A stretch of 64,000 nucleotides of DNA. Source: Mycolicibacterium sp. HK-90 (GTDB lineage: Bacteria; Actinomycetota; Actinomycetes; Mycobacteriales; Mycobacteriaceae). The notes under the pieces are model-generated. The model saw nothing but the letters and a program-made list of their open reading frames with translations, had not been told where the DNA came from and did no database searches. The position numbers and the translations under genes were made by a program. The stretch covers positions 2,666,001-2,730,000 of the forward strand of contig NZ_CP129613.1 of NCBI RefSeq assembly GCF_030486405.1, written 5' to 3'. Below are positions 53,411 to 62,502 of the stretch, in pieces (position 1 is the stretch's first letter; every line of letters starts with the position of its first letter).

Positions 53411-54850
53411 CTAATCCAGGTAGTCGCGCAGCACCTGGGAGCGGCTCGGGTGACGCAGCTTGCTCATGGTCTTGGACTCGATCTGGCGGATGCGCTCACG
53501 CGTGACGCCATAGACCTGGCCGATCTCGTCGAGCGTGCGCGGCTGGCCGTCGGTCAGGCCGAACCGCAGCCGGACCACGCCCGCCTCACGCTCGGACAGC
53601 GTCTCCAGCACCGACTGCAGCTGATCCTGCAGCAGCGTGAACGAGACGGCGTCCACGGCCACCACGGCCTCGGAGTCCTCGATGAAGTCACCGAGCTGGC
53701 TGTCGCCCTCGTCACCGATGGTCTGGTCCAGCGAGATGGGTTCACGCGCGTACTGCTGGATCTCCAGCACCTTCTCCGGCGTGATGTCCATTTCCTTGGC
53801 CAGCTCTTCGGGCGTGGGCTCGCGGCCCAGGTCCTGCAGGAGCTCGCGCTGGATGCGGCCGAGCTTGTTGATCACCTCGACCATGTGCACCGGGATCCGG
53901 ATGGTGCGGGCCTGGTCGGCCATGGCGCGGGTGATGGCCTGGCGGATCCACCAGGTGGCGTACGTGGAGAACTTGTAGCCCTTGGTGTAGTCGAACTTCT
54001 CGACGGCGCGGATCAGGCCCAGGTTGCCTTCCTGGATCAAATCCAGGAACGCCATTCCACGGCCGGTGTAGCGCTTGGCCAGCGACACCACCAGACGCAG
54101 GTTCGCTTCCAGCAGATGGTTTTTCGCGCGGTCGCCGTCACGGCAGATCCACTGCATGTCGCGGCGCTGCTGCACCGGCAGCTTCTCGCCCTTGTCGAGC
54201 AGCTCGGCGAGCTTCTGGGTGGCGAACAGGCCGGCCTCGATGCGCTTGGCGAGCTCGACCTCTTCCTCGGCATTCAGCAGCGCGACCTTGCCGATCTGCT
54301 TCAGATAGGCGCGGACCGAGTCGGCCGAGGCGGTGAGTTCGGCGTCCTTGCGGGCCTGCCGCAGCGCCTCGGACTCTTCCTCGTCCCACACGAAGTCGCC
54401 GGAGGCCTTGTCCTTCTCGGAAGGCTCGGGATGGTCCTCGTCGCCCTGGGCAGGCTTGGCCGAAGCCGGCGCGGAGGCCTTGGCGTCCTTGCCTTCCTCT
54501 GCCTCGTCGTCCTCCTCGTCGTCGGAATCCTCGACCTCGTCGTCGGTCTCGAGATCCTCGTCGAGCTCAAGGTCGGAATCGTCGACTTCGAGATCCTCGC
54601 CCGGCTCGGCCTCCAGGTCGTCGGTCGCCTCAAGATCGTCGTTGACGTCCTCGGGCTTGGGCGCCGCGGCCTTGGTGGCCTTCTTGGCGGGGGCCTTCTT
54701 CGCCGGGGCCCGCTTGGTGGCGGTGCCGCCCTCGGCCTTGGCCGCAGTGCTCTTGGCTGCCCGCTTGGCTGGGGCCTTCTTGGCGGGAGTCTTGGTAGCG
54801 GTGCGCTTCACCGGCTCGTCGGTCGCCGGGCTTGCCTTTGTCGCTGCCAC
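53411..54850 (-). CDS. sigA: Principal RNA polymerase sigma factor SigA
   Basis: 479 residues from GTG 54850, giving the N-terminus [17 protein letters not shown] known from mycobacterial SigA; GTG 54856 two codons upstream is possible. N-terminal 60 residues are Lys/Ala-rich with PAKKAPAKR repeats, then a very acidic stretch (region 1.1-like, about residues 68-150). Region 1.2 ([21 protein letters not shown]), region 2 ([36 protein letters not shown]), region 3 and region 4.2 ([19 protein letters not shown]) follow unchanged. It directs housekeeping transcription. A TACAAT at 54987-54982 is a possible -10 upstream. Confidence 0.97.
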   Translation of the reverse strand: MAATKASPATDEPVKRTATKTPAKKAPAKRAAKSTAAKAEGGTATKRAPAKKAPAKKATKAAAPKPEDVNDDLEATDDLEAEPGEDLEVDDSDLELDEDLETDDEVEDSDDEEDDEAEEGKDAKASAPASAKPAQGDEDHPEPSEKDKASGDFVWDEEESEALRQARKDAELTASADSVRAYLKQIGKVALLNAEEEVELAKRIEAGLFATQKLAELLDKGEKLPVQQRRDMQWICRDGDRAKNHLLEANLRLVVSLAKRYTGRGMAFLDLIQEGNLGLIRAVEKFDYTKGYKFSTYATWWIRQAITRAMADQARTIRIPVHMVEVINKLGRIQRELLQDLGREPTPEELAKEMDITPEKVLEIQQYAREPISLDQTIGDEGDSQLGDFIEDSEAVVAVDAVSFTLLQDQLQSVLETLSEREAGVVRLRFGLTDGQPRTLDEIGQVYGVTRERIRQIESKTMSKLRHPSRSQVLRDYLD

Positions 54851-55055
54851 GTACACCCTTTCGGTCTCGCGAAATTCTCGGTGGGCATGGGCATACTCCA
54901 CCGAAAGCGTCTGCTATCGAATGTTGGCGTTGTTATCGGCTGGGATATTCACCGCTATTCGGTAGGCGGCCGCCGAGGACCATTGTAACGACAGTGTGGG
55001 TGTTCACCGTGTCGAGCGGCAAATTTGGCCACCTCACCGACCGAAACCGGCAAAG

Positions 55056-55877
55056 TTACCCGGCGGTAGCCAGCGGGCCGGCGGCGCCTGAGCCCTGACT
55101 GGCCATCGCGGCACCCACGATGCCCGCGGTGTTGAGCAATGCCGCCGGCACGATCGGGGTGCGGATCTCCAGCAGCGGCAGCCACTTGTCGGCCTTGCGG
55201 CTGATGCCGCCGCCGGCGATGAACAGATCCGGCCAGATCGCGTTCTCGATCGTCACCAGGACCTTGTTCACCTCCTCACTCCAGCGCGCGTAACTCCAGC
55301 CCTTGCGCTCCTTGACCGACGACGCGGCCCGGTGCTCGGCCTCCTTGCCGTCCACCTGGAGATGGCCAAACTCGGTGTTGGGCAACAACACTCCGTTGTG
55401 GATCACCGCCGAGCCGATGCCGGTCCCGAACGTCAGCAGCACGACGACGCCGGTGTTGTCCTTGCCCGCCCCGTAATGCTCCTCGGCGAGCCCGGCGGCG
55501 TCGGCGTCGTTGAGTACCTTCACCGGCTGGCCGCCCAGCGCGGCGCTCATCACCTCGGCGGCGTTCACACCGATCCAGCCCTTGTCGACGTTGGCCGCAG
55601 TGCGCACGATGCCGTCGGTGACCACGCCCGGGTAGGTGACGCCGACGCTGCCGGTCCAGCCGAACTCGGCGACCACCGTGGCGACCGTCTTGGCCACGGC
55701 GTCCGGGGTGGACGGCTGCGGCGTGTCGAGCTTGAACCGCTCACCGATCAGTTGTCCGGTGCCGAGGTCGACGATGCCGCCCTTGATCCCGCTGCCGCCG
55801 ACGTCGACACCGAATCCGCGGTTCTCGGCAATGCCGGGGGGCGCCGGATCTGCTGCGGATGCATCGGATGCGGTCAT
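55056..55877 (-). CDS. ppgK: Polyphosphate/ATP glucokinase
   Basis: 273 residues from ATG 55877 with AAGGAG upstream. ROK-type kinase: phosphate-binding GVDVGGSGIKGGIVD, catalytic DADAAGLAEEHYGAG, LTFGTGIGSAVIHNG and IAGGGISRKADKW. The glucose-binding Glu-Phe-Gly-His of PPGK (TEFGHLQVDG) is present. It phosphorylates glucose using polyphosphate or ATP. Position next to sigA matches M. tuberculosis. Confidence 0.95.
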   Translation of the reverse strand: MTASDASAADPAPPGIAENRGFGVDVGGSGIKGGIVDLGTGQLIGERFKLDTPQPSTPDAVAKTVATVVAEFGWTGSVGVTYPGVVTDGIVRTAANVDKGWIGVNAAEVMSAALGGQPVKVLNDADAAGLAEEHYGAGKDNTGVVVLLTFGTGIGSAVIHNGVLLPNTEFGHLQVDGKEAEHRAASSVKERKGWSYARWSEEVNKVLVTIENAIWPDLFIAGGGISRKADKWLPLLEIRTPIVPAALLNTAGIVGAAMASQGSGAAGPLATAG

Positions 55878-56044
55878 GGGTGCTCCTTCGCGGGACAGGC
55901 GGTGACGAGGCCAAACCGAGGCGCGTTCCCACCCTAGTCGGTGAACGGGGCGCCGTCGTCGAACACTGAAGTTCAACAACGCATCCGCGTTGGGTCCGCC
56001 ATCCCCGAAGCGACTTTTCGGCCCGGAGATGCTGCGATGGACCT

Positions 56045-56890
56045 GTGACCGACAACAGATTCGATGCCCCTGCCCTCCGGTCGGTGGCCGAGCAATTGGC
56101 CGCCGAAGCCGCCGAGTTCGTGACCCGCCGGCGCGCCGAGGTGTTCGACGCCGATGGCGCGGCGGTACGTGACGACGTGCGGACCGTCAGATCCAAGAGC
56201 ACCCCGACCGATCCCGTCACCATCGTCGACACCGAAACCGAACGGTGGTTGCGTGAGCGGCTGGCGGTGTTGCGGCCGGGGGAGGCGATCCTGGGCGAAG
56301 AGGAGGGCGGCCAACACGAGGGCCGGGCGGGGCTCAGCTGGGTGCTCGACCCGATCGACGGCACGGTGAACTTCGTCTACGGAATCCCCGCCTACGCGGT
56401 GTCGGTGGCGGTTCAGTACGACGGGCGGTCGGTGGCCGGCGCGGTGGCGAACGTGCCGGCCGGCGAGGTGTACTCGGCGGCCCTGGGGCATGGAGCCGAT
56501 GTGATCCGGGCCGGAGTGCGGACCCCGCTGCGCTGCAGCGGCGTCGAGGATCTGGCGATGACGCTGCTGGGCACCGGATTCGCCTACGACCCGCGTCAGC
56601 GCGCGCGGCAGGCCGAGGTACTGGCCCGGGTGCTGCCGTCGGTGCGTGACGTGCGCCGGATCGGCTCGTGTGCACTCGACCTCTGCATGGTCGCCGCGGG
56701 CAGGTTGGACGCCTACTACGAACAGGGCGTCCAGGTCTGGGACTGGGCCGCGGCGGCGCTGATCGCCGCGGAGGCCGGGGCGACGGTGTGGCTGCCGACT
56801 ACCGACGGAGTCGAGCAGGTCGGGGCGGCGGCGCCGGGGGTGGCCGACGCCCTGCACAAGGCGCTAGCAGGCGCCGGTATGGATCTTTGA
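56045..56890 (+). CDS. suhB: Inositol-1-monophosphatase SuhB
   Basis: 281 residues. Metal-binding motifs are complete: GEEEGG, WVLDPIDGTVNF (motif 1) and VWDWAAAALIAAEAGA (motif 2). It dephosphorylates inositol monophosphates, supplying inositol for mycobacterial phosphatidylinositol and mycothiol. Divergent from ppgK; its last 27 bp overlap the convergent cei gene. Confidence 0.94.
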   Translation: MTDNRFDAPALRSVAEQLAAEAAEFVTRRRAEVFDADGAAVRDDVRTVRSKSTPTDPVTIVDTETERWLRERLAVLRPGEAILGEEEGGQHEGRAGLSWVLDPIDGTVNFVYGIPAYAVSVAVQYDGRSVAGAVANVPAGEVYSAALGHGADVIRAGVRTPLRCSGVEDLAMTLLGTGFAYDPRQRARQAEVLARVLPSVRDVRRIGSCALDLCMVAAGRLDAYYEQGVQVWDWAAAALIAAEAGATVWLPTTDGVEQVGAAAPGVADALHKALAGAGMDL

Positions 56891-57514
56891 CAGCAGCGCG
56901 GGGTCGGACGGTGCGGTGGCATCGGGACGCAAGCTGGCCAGCACCGCGTTGATGTCGTCGTTGCTGGCGAGTTCGCTGAACTCGGTGCCCAAGGCCAGAT
57001 CGACCCCGGCGTCGGGCCTGTCGTCCTGGAACAGTTCGGTGCACGGCGCGACCAGCCACACCGCCGCGGCCGCGGCGCGGCCCGACGGGCCGAACCGGAT
57101 CTGACCCTGGCACTCCAGGCGTGCGCTGGCGTAGATCGGGTCGTTAGAGGCCTCGGGCTGGGAGAAGCCCAGATCGCGGAGGGCGCCGGCGACCTCACCG
57201 GCCTGACCGCCCTGGCCGCTGGCGTTGAGGACCCGGATCTTGGTCTCGGCCAGTGGTGCCGGCGTGACGTCCGTCATTGCCGAGCGGGCCACCTGCTCGC
57301 CGAGCTTCGGAGTTGCTGGGTCGGTGGCCGGCGGCGGGGCGTTGCAGACCGTCGCCTCATGGACATCGGCGGGCTGATTGAGCGCGACGATCCAGACGAA
57401 CATCGTCACCACCGCGAGTGCGACGAAGAGCACAATGCCGGGAACGAAACTGCGCCGACGGAACGGCCGACCATGCCGGTCGAAGGCGGTGCCATCGGTG
57501 ATTTGCGCGACCAC
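56864..57514 (-). CDS. cei: Envelope integrity protein Cei (LytR C-terminal domain)
   Basis: 216 residues. A short cytoplasmic N-terminus, one membrane span (VPGIVLFVALAVVTMFVWIVAL) and an external LytR_C domain (IRVLNASGQGGQAGEVAGALRDLGFS). This matches Rv2700/Cei in architecture and position. It is needed for envelope integrity in M. tuberculosis; the molecular role is open. It shares an upstream region with the DUF4193 gene, which holds a CRP-type site. Confidence 0.9.
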   Translation of the reverse strand: MVAQITDGTAFDRHGRPFRRRSFVPGIVLFVALAVVTMFVWIVALNQPADVHEATVCNAPPPATDPATPKLGEQVARSAMTDVTPAPLAETKIRVLNASGQGGQAGEVAGALRDLGFSQPEASNDPIYASARLECQGQIRFGPSGRAAAAAVWLVAPCTELFQDDRPDAGVDLALGTEFSELASNDDINAVLASLRPDATAPSDPALLSKIHTGAC

Positions 57515-57567
57515 ACCTGCACTCTAAGGGCAACTGTGTTCGCCGACGCAGTAGAGCTCAGACGGTA

Positions 57568-57585
57568 GTGTGATGTAAATCACAC
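57568..57585. promoter_or_regulatory. CRP-type binding site between cei and DUF4193 gene
   Basis: GTGTGA-TGTAAA-TCACAC is an exact match to TGTGA-N6-TCACA, the known consensus of mycobacterial CRP (Rv3676), with one extra matching base on each side. It lies 54 bp upstream of cei and 96 bp upstream of the DUF4193 start, so a bound dimer could act on both. Confidence 0.75.
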
Positions 57586-57680
57586 TGAAACGTGTGGCAA
57601 TACGGGCACGAATCATTTGGGGAATGCGTTCGACGCTGGTACAAAGCTCTGCTGCAAGGTAAGGGAGGGGACACAAGACG

Positions 57681-57983
57681 ATGGCTACCGACTACGACGC
57701 TCCGCGGCGTTCCGAAGCAGACGAGGTTTCCGAGGATTCGCTCGAGGAGCTCAAGGCGCGCCGCAACGAGGCGCAGTCTGCCGTGGTGGATGTCGACGAA
57801 TCCGAATCCGCAGAGTCATTCGAACTGCCGGGCGCCGACCTGTCCGGCGAAGAACTGTCCGTTCGGGTGGTCCCGAAGCAGGCCGACGAGTTCACCTGCT
57901 CAAGCTGTTTCCTGGTACAACACCGGAGCCGGCTGGCCAGTGAGAAGAACGGCGTGATGATCTGCACGGACTGCGCCGCCTGA
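57681..57983 (+). CDS. DUF4193 zinc-ribbon protein (Rv2699c-like)
   Basis: 100 residues. An acidic N-terminal half (EVSEDSLEELKARRNEAQSAVVDVDESESAESFELPGADLSGEELSVRV) is followed by a zinc ribbon CSSCF...CTDCAA. Very conserved in actinobacteria; possibly interacts with RNA polymerase or nucleic acid, but unproven. The long leader with AGGGAGGGG gives a good ribosome site. Confidence 0.92.
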   Translation: MATDYDAPRRSEADEVSEDSLEELKARRNEAQSAVVDVDESESAESFELPGADLSGEELSVRVVPKQADEFTCSSCFLVQHRSRLASEKNGVMICTDCAA

Positions 57984-57985
57984 CC

Positions 57986-58048
57986 GCGGCTCAGCCGCAG
58001 GGCTGGATTCGCGGCTCAGCCGCAGGGCTGGATTCGCGGCTCAGCCGC
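57986..58048. repeat. 25-bp tandem repeat, 2.5 copies
   Basis: Copies at 57986-58010 and 58011-58035 are identical and a 13-base third copy ends at 58048. Each unit starts with GCGGCTCAGCCGC, which can fold on itself. The repeat spans the end of the DUF3093 gene, so the final codons and stop were duplicated. Probably slippage; the hairpins may act as a terminator for the convergent pair. Confidence 0.85.
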
Positions 58049-58520
58049 GGAGCGCAGCCAGGACCCGATCCGGACGACGCGAACTGATCAGCCAGTACGG
58101 GGTGGGATCGTCCGGATCGTCGAGAACGACCAGGATCATGGGGCCAATCCAGGCCCGGTGAACGACATAGGCGGCCGGATCGAGTTGACGGCCCAGCGCG
58201 GCCGACTTGGCTGACCGCGGCACCTCGGCAGTTCGGGCGATGACGCTGGTCGGCAGGTGCGCCTCGCCGACCCACAATTCGGTCTCGCCGGTGCTGTCGC
58301 GCACCACCTTCAGTTCCGTCTTGCTGAACCACATCAGCACCGCGGCCGCCACGCCGAAGAGAAGGACGTAAGGCAACCATGCCGGGATGGTCGGAGCCGC
58401 CAGGCCGACCTCGAACGCAATCACTCCTGCCAGCAGCGCAGCGGGCAGGGACCACCACCACGGCACCCACAACCGTTCGCGGTAGTGGACGCTTCGGGTG
58501 GTTGCGCGCGTGTCTGACAC
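58041..58520 (-). CDS. DUF3093 membrane protein (Rv2698-like)
   Basis: 159 residues from GTG 58520, giving the usual start [25 protein letters not shown]. Two membrane spans follow ([17 protein letters not shown] and [17 protein letters not shown]), then a soluble tail ending [18 protein letters not shown]. Known only as a conserved actinobacterial envelope protein. Divergent from dut. Confidence 0.9.
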   Translation of the reverse strand: MSDTRATTRSVHYRERLWVPWWWSLPAALLAGVIAFEVGLAAPTIPAWLPYVLLFGVAAAVLMWFSKTELKVVRDSTGETELWVGEAHLPTSVIARTAEVPRSAKSAALGRQLDPAAYVVHRAWIGPMILVVLDDPDDPTPYWLISSRRPDRVLAALRG

Positions 58521-58523
58521 GCG
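58507..58523. promoter_or_regulatory. 17-bp palindrome between DUF3093 and dut
   Basis: CGCGTGTC-T-GACACGCG is a perfect palindrome around one base. It covers the DUF3093 start codon and lies 23 bp upstream of dut. It may be an operator or an mRNA hairpin. Confidence 0.45.
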
Positions 58524-58545
58524 GCTCAGAGTAATCTGTGACGTC

Positions 58546-59010
58546 GTGTCCAACTCTCTGGCGGTCGTCCGTTTGGACCGCGAACTACCGATGCCCCGCA
58601 GGGCGCACGATGGTGACGCGGGCGTAGACCTCTACAGCGCGCAGAACGTCGAGCTCGCCCCCGGGCACCGAGCGCTGGTGCCCACCGGAATCGCCGTGGC
58701 CATTCCGCACGGGATGGTGGGACTGATCCATCCCCGCTCGGGTTTGGCTGCCCGCGTGGGTCTTTCGATCGTCAACAGTCCGGGCACCGTCGACGCCGGT
58801 TATCGCGGCGAGATCAAGGTTTCGCTGATCAACCTCGATCCCGACACGCCGATCGTGGTCAACCGCGGTGACCGGATTGCCCAGCTGCTGGTGCAGCGGG
58901 TAGAACTGCCCGAGTTGGTCGAGGTGACCTCGTTCGACGAGGCCGGCCTGGCCGACACCTCCCGTGGCGACGGCGGCCACGGTTCCTCCGGCGGACATGC
59001 GAGTTTGTGA
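58546..59010 (+). CDS. dut: dUTP pyrophosphatase (dUTPase)
   Basis: 154 residues from GTG 58546, the same length as M. tuberculosis Dut. All five trimeric motifs are visible: [34 protein letters not shown] and the C-terminal [15 protein letters not shown]. It hydrolyses dUTP to dUMP, protecting DNA from uracil. The stop shares a base with the next start. Confidence 0.96.
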   Translation: MSNSLAVVRLDRELPMPRRAHDGDAGVDLYSAQNVELAPGHRALVPTGIAVAIPHGMVGLIHPRSGLAARVGLSIVNSPGTVDAGYRGEIKVSLINLDPDTPIVVNRGDRIAQLLVQRVELPELVEVTSFDEAGLADTSRGDGGHGSSGGHASL

Positions 59011-59804
59011 TGGCATTCGGAAAACGCAAGAACAACGATTCGGCTGAGACCTCGGCCGACCAGTCGGACGATCAGGGAGTCGTCGACCAGCCGGCCCCGG
59101 CGGACGCGGCTGACGAGGACTTCGACGACGGCCCGTTCGACATCGACGACTTCGACGACCCTGCGGTCGCGCTGCAGGGCCGGCTCGACCTCGGGTCGGT
59201 GCTGATCCCGATGCCCGACGGCGGGCAGGTCCAGGTCGAGCTCAACGAGGCCGGGGCGCCCAGCGCAGTGTGGGTGGTGACCCCCAACGGGCGGTTCACC
59301 GTCGCCGCCTATGCGGCACCCAAGAGCGCCGGCCTGTGGCGCGAGGTGGCGACCGAGCTCGCCGACTCGCTGCGCAAGGACGCCAGCTCGGTCAGCATCC
59401 AGGACGGCCCCTGGGGTCGCGAGGTGGTGGGCACAGGCAGCGGTGGCGTCGTGCGCTTCATCGGCGTCGACGGCTACCGCTGGATGGTGCGCTGCGTGGT
59501 CAACGGTGCCCCGGAAACCATCGATGCGCTGGCCGCCGAGGCCCGGGCATCCCTGGCCGACAGCGTGATCCGGCGCGGGGAGACCCCGATGCCGGTCCGC
59601 ACGCCGCTGCAGGTCCAGCTGCCCGAGCCGATGGCCGCCCAACTGCGGGCCGCCGCGCAGCAGGCCGCAATGCAGCAGGCCGCCCAGCAGTTGGCCGCCG
59701 CACAGGGCGCCGCCCCGCAGGATCAGCCACCGGCCGAGCCGGCGGCTCGGCGCAGTGTGCAGGGCTCGGCGATGCAGCAGCTGCGCACCATCACCGGCGG
59801 GTAG
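59010..59804 (+). CDS. DUF3710 protein (Rv2696c-like)
   Basis: 264 residues from ATG 59010 (GTG 59007 is an alternative). An acidic N-terminus (DFDDGPFDIDDFDD) precedes a conserved core (GRLDLGSVLIPMPDGGQVQVEL...LWREVATELADSLRKD...GVDGYRWMVRCVV). A Gln/Ala-rich tail ends MQQLRTITGG. Function unknown; always linked to dut in mycobacteria. Confidence 0.92.
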   Translation: MAFGKRKNNDSAETSADQSDDQGVVDQPAPADAADEDFDDGPFDIDDFDDPAVALQGRLDLGSVLIPMPDGGQVQVELNEAGAPSAVWVVTPNGRFTVAAYAAPKSAGLWREVATELADSLRKDASSVSIQDGPWGREVVGTGSGGVVRFIGVDGYRWMVRCVVNGAPETIDALAAEARASLADSVIRRGETPMPVRTPLQVQLPEPMAAQLRAAAQQAAMQQAAQQLAAAQGAAPQDQPPAEPAARRSVQGSAMQQLRTITGG

Positions 59805-59838
59805 GACCCGACCGCCTGCCGGAGCCGCGCCGCTCGTC

Positions 59839-60558
59839 TCAGCCTGGGACGGTGTCGCTGGCGGCCTCCTCCAGCGCCGCCACACATGCCGCCCCCAGCA
59901 CACCGGTGTCCAGACCCATCCGCTCGAGGGTGACCGACCGGAGCGCCGCCAGCGGCGCCGCGGCCACCCACTCGTAGCCGACCTCGGCCGGATGCACGGG
60001 GTCGTCCGTGGCCACCGCCACGCCCATCGGCACCCGTAGCTGCTCGAGTTCGGCGCTGTCGGGTGCGCGGTAGCCCGCGGCCTCCTCCATCGCGTCAGGC
60101 AGCGTCGGCCACTGACCGACCCACGAGCGGGCGAGTTCGTCGGCCAGCCACGGCGGGCTGGAGGCGCGCATCTGCGCCACCGTCGCGCCCAGCCCGTCCT
60201 GACGCAGCAGGTGCGCCGACTGGCGGGCCAGCAGCGCCGCCGGGGCGTGCTGGGACGAGCCGGTCCACGGCGGAAGGGCGGCCAGCACCGCGACGACCCG
60301 GCCGGGATGGTCCAGTGCCCACCGGGCCGCCACCACCGCGCCGATGGAGACTCCGCCGACGGCGATGGGGCCCGAACGGGCCGCCTCGTCCAGCGCGTGC
60401 AGATAGCCCTCGATCAACCGGTCGGGGATCGGCGGTGGGGTCACCACCAGTGCGTCGGCGGCGTGCAGCGCGCCGGAAAATGCCCGGTAGACGTAGTTGT
60501 CGTCGGACCCGGTGCCGGGCAGCAGAACGGTTGGGACACCACGCAGGATGACGCTCAT
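59839..60558 (-). CDS. Alpha/beta hydrolase (Rv2695-like)
   Basis: 239 residues from ATG 60558 (GTG 60561 possible). VLLPGTGSDDNYVYR resembles the oxyanion loop; the nucleophile elbow is GGVSIGAV with Ser at the centre. The Asp (ATDDPVHP) is plausible; the final catalytic His is less clear. A small esterase or lipase-like protein of unknown substrate. Confidence 0.85.
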   Translation of the reverse strand: MSVILRGVPTVLLPGTGSDDNYVYRAFSGALHAADALVVTPPPIPDRLIEGYLHALDEAARSGPIAVGGVSIGAVVAARWALDHPGRVVAVLAALPPWTGSSQHAPAALLARQSAHLLRQDGLGATVAQMRASSPPWLADELARSWVGQWPTLPDAMEEAAGYRAPDSAELEQLRVPMGVAVATDDPVHPAEVGYEWVAAAPLAALRSVTLERMGLDTGVLGAACVAALEEAASDTVPG

Positions 60559-60692
60559 CACATGATCGTGCCTGCCCCGTCAAATCGTCGGCGTGCCGAC
60601 CCACACCCCACGTGGCATTCCCCGAACAAGAGGTCTACGGTGGCGTTGGTTGGGCGGATTCACAGAGGATCCGCAGAAGGTCAGGAGAGGCC

Positions 60693-61064
60693 ATGGCTAC
60701 GGCCGAAGGGTATCTGCGCCGGCTTACGCGACGCCTGACGGAAGACCCCGAACAACTTGATGTCGAAGAGCTCAGCGACGAAGCCGCCAATACCGGCGCG
60801 CTGAAGGCAATCGACGCCCAGCGCGGCCAGGAAGTGACGATGGTCGGCACCCTGCGCAGCGTCGAATGTAACGGCAAGGGGTGTTCCGGCGGCATCAAAG
60901 CCGAACTGTTCGACGGCACCGACACCGTGTTGTTGGTCTGGCTGGGGCAGCGCCGCATCCCGGGTATCGAATCGGGTTGCACGCTGCGGGTGCACGGCCG
61001 GGTCGGCAAGCTGGAGAACGGCACCAAAGCGATTTACAACCCGCGCTACGAAATTCAGAAGTGA
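60693..61064 (+). CDS. OB-fold nucleic-acid-binding domain protein (Rv2694c-like)
   Basis: 123 residues from ATG 60693 with AGGAGAGG upstream. A helix MATAEGYLRRLTRRLTEDPEQLDVEEL is followed by an OB fold (QEVTMVGTLRSVECNGKGCSGGIKAELFDGTDTVLLVWLGQRRIPGIESG). Possibly binds single-stranded nucleic acid; unproven. Coupled by GTGA to the DUF3159 gene. Confidence 0.9.
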   Translation: MATAEGYLRRLTRRLTEDPEQLDVEELSDEAANTGALKAIDAQRGQEVTMVGTLRSVECNGKGCSGGIKAELFDGTDTVLLVWLGQRRIPGIESGCTLRVHGRVGKLENGTKAIYNPRYEIQK

Positions 61065-61756
61065 GCCAGGCCGAAAAGAACACCGGCGACGCGCCTCCGC
61101 CCTCCGAGAGTGATCCGGCGCAGACTCCTGCCCATCGCGGCGGGCGCGCAGTACTCGACCAGATGGGCGGCGTCAGCGGCCTGATCTATTCGTCACTGCC
61201 CGTGGTGGTCTTCGTCCCGGTTTCCACCGCATTCGGGCTGATGCCCGCGATCGGCGCCGCGCTCGGAGTGGCGACCCTGATCCTCATCTGGCGGCTGATC
61301 CGCCGCGAATCCGTTCAGCCGGCGGTGTCCGGCTTCTTCGCCGTCGGCGTCAGTGCCCTCATCGCCTACCTGGTGGGGGAGTCGAAAGGCTATTTCCTGC
61401 TCGGCATTTGGACATCGCTGCTGTGGGCCGTGGTGTTCGGGGTGTCGGTGGTCATCCGGCGGCCGGTCGTGGGATACGTCTGGGGCTGGGTCAACACGCA
61501 CGACCGGGCCTGGCGCCACGTCCGTAAGGCGGTGCTGGCGTTCGACATCGCCACGCTCACCTGGGCCGCGGTCTTCGCGTCGCGATTCCTGGTGCAGGAG
61601 TACCTCTATGACTCGGACCAGACCGGGTGGCTGGGCTTCGCCCGCATCGCGATGGGCTGGCCGCTGACCGCGGTCGCCGCCCTGGTCACGTATCTGGCCA
61701 TCCGGGCCGCCCAGCGCGCCGTGCACGCCCAGGACGCGGCTCCCAGCGCCGACTAG
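61061..61756 (+). CDS. DUF3159 membrane protein (Rv2693c-like)
   Basis: 231 residues from GTG 61061. Five or six hydrophobic segments (IYSSLPVVVFVPVSTAFGL, IGAALGVATLILIW, AVSGFFAVGVSALIAYLVG, LLWAVVFGVSVVI, LTWAAVFASRFLV, TAVAALVTYLAI) make an integral membrane protein. Function unknown; it sits beside the Trk potassium regulators as in M. tuberculosis. Confidence 0.92.
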   Translation: MSQAEKNTGDAPPPSESDPAQTPAHRGGRAVLDQMGGVSGLIYSSLPVVVFVPVSTAFGLMPAIGAALGVATLILIWRLIRRESVQPAVSGFFAVGVSALIAYLVGESKGYFLLGIWTSLLWAVVFGVSVVIRRPVVGYVWGWVNTHDRAWRHVRKAVLAFDIATLTWAAVFASRFLVQEYLYDSDQTGWLGFARIAMGWPLTAVAALVTYLAIRAAQRAVHAQDAAPSAD

Positions 61757-61763
61757 GAACCCG

Positions 61764-62432
61764 CTAGCGCGGCGTCGGGTGCAGCAGCAGCTCGCGCAGG
61801 GTGTCCTCGGACTCGGTGACGGCGACGAACAGCAACTCGTCGCCACCCTCCAGCGGCTCATCGGACTCGGGCACGATCACCCGCGCCCCACGCAGGATCG
61901 TCACCAGCGCCGTGTCGCGGGGCAGATCGAGCCGCTTGACCGGCTTGCCGCCCCACGGGGTGTCATCGGGCAGCGTGATCTCGACCAGATTGGCCTGCCC
62001 CTTACGGAACTCCATCAGCCGCACCAGATCCCCGACCGCGACCGCCTCCTCGACCAGCGAGGCCAGCATGCGTGGCGTCGACACCGCCACGTCGACACCC
62101 CAGTTCTCGTCGAACAGCCACTCATTGCGGGGATCGTTCACCCGTGCCACCACCCGGGGCACCGCGAACTCCGTCTTGGCCAGCAAGCTGACCACGACAT
62201 TGACCTTGTCGTCACCGGTCGCCGCGATCACCACGTCGAATTCCTCGAGCTTGACCGACTCCATCACGCTGAGCTCACAGGCGTCCCCGAGGCGCCAGTG
62301 CGCGGCCGGGATGGAGTCGACGTCGATGTGGCTGGGATTGCGCTCCAGCAGGGTGACGTCGTGGTTGCTGTCCAGCAACTCGCGGGCGATGGAGCGGCCC
62401 ACCGCCCCGGCTCCGGCGATGGCAACTTTCAT
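61764..62432 (-). CDS. ceoC: Trk-type potassium uptake regulator CeoC
   Basis: 222 residues from ATG 62432 (GGAG upstream; GTG 62441 is in frame). The TrkA_N NAD-binding domain (KVAIAGAGAVGRSIARELL, LLERN) spans about 1-130, and a TrkA_C domain ends the protein. It would gate a K+ channel or transporter with CeoB in response to NAD(H)/nucleotide. No TrkH-like channel gene is in the window. Confidence 0.92.
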   Translation of the reverse strand: MKVAIAGAGAVGRSIARELLDSNHDVTLLERNPSHIDVDSIPAAHWRLGDACELSVMESVKLEEFDVVIAATGDDKVNVVVSLLAKTEFAVPRVVARVNDPRNEWLFDENWGVDVAVSTPRMLASLVEEAVAVGDLVRLMEFRKGQANLVEITLPDDTPWGGKPVKRLDLPRDTALVTILRGARVIVPESDEPLEGGDELLFVAVTESEDTLRELLLHPTPR

Positions 62433-62502
62433 CGGCGCCACTCCTGTTCAGAAACCACTTCGGGAACCACGGACTCGTCGTTGGCAGGGCTCACGGCACC
62501 GA

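Noticed and set aside
53402..54988. Long open frame on the plus strand opposite sigA
   Set aside because: It is antisense to a certain gene, arises from codon bias in GC-rich DNA, and its protein has no recognisable domain or ribosome site.
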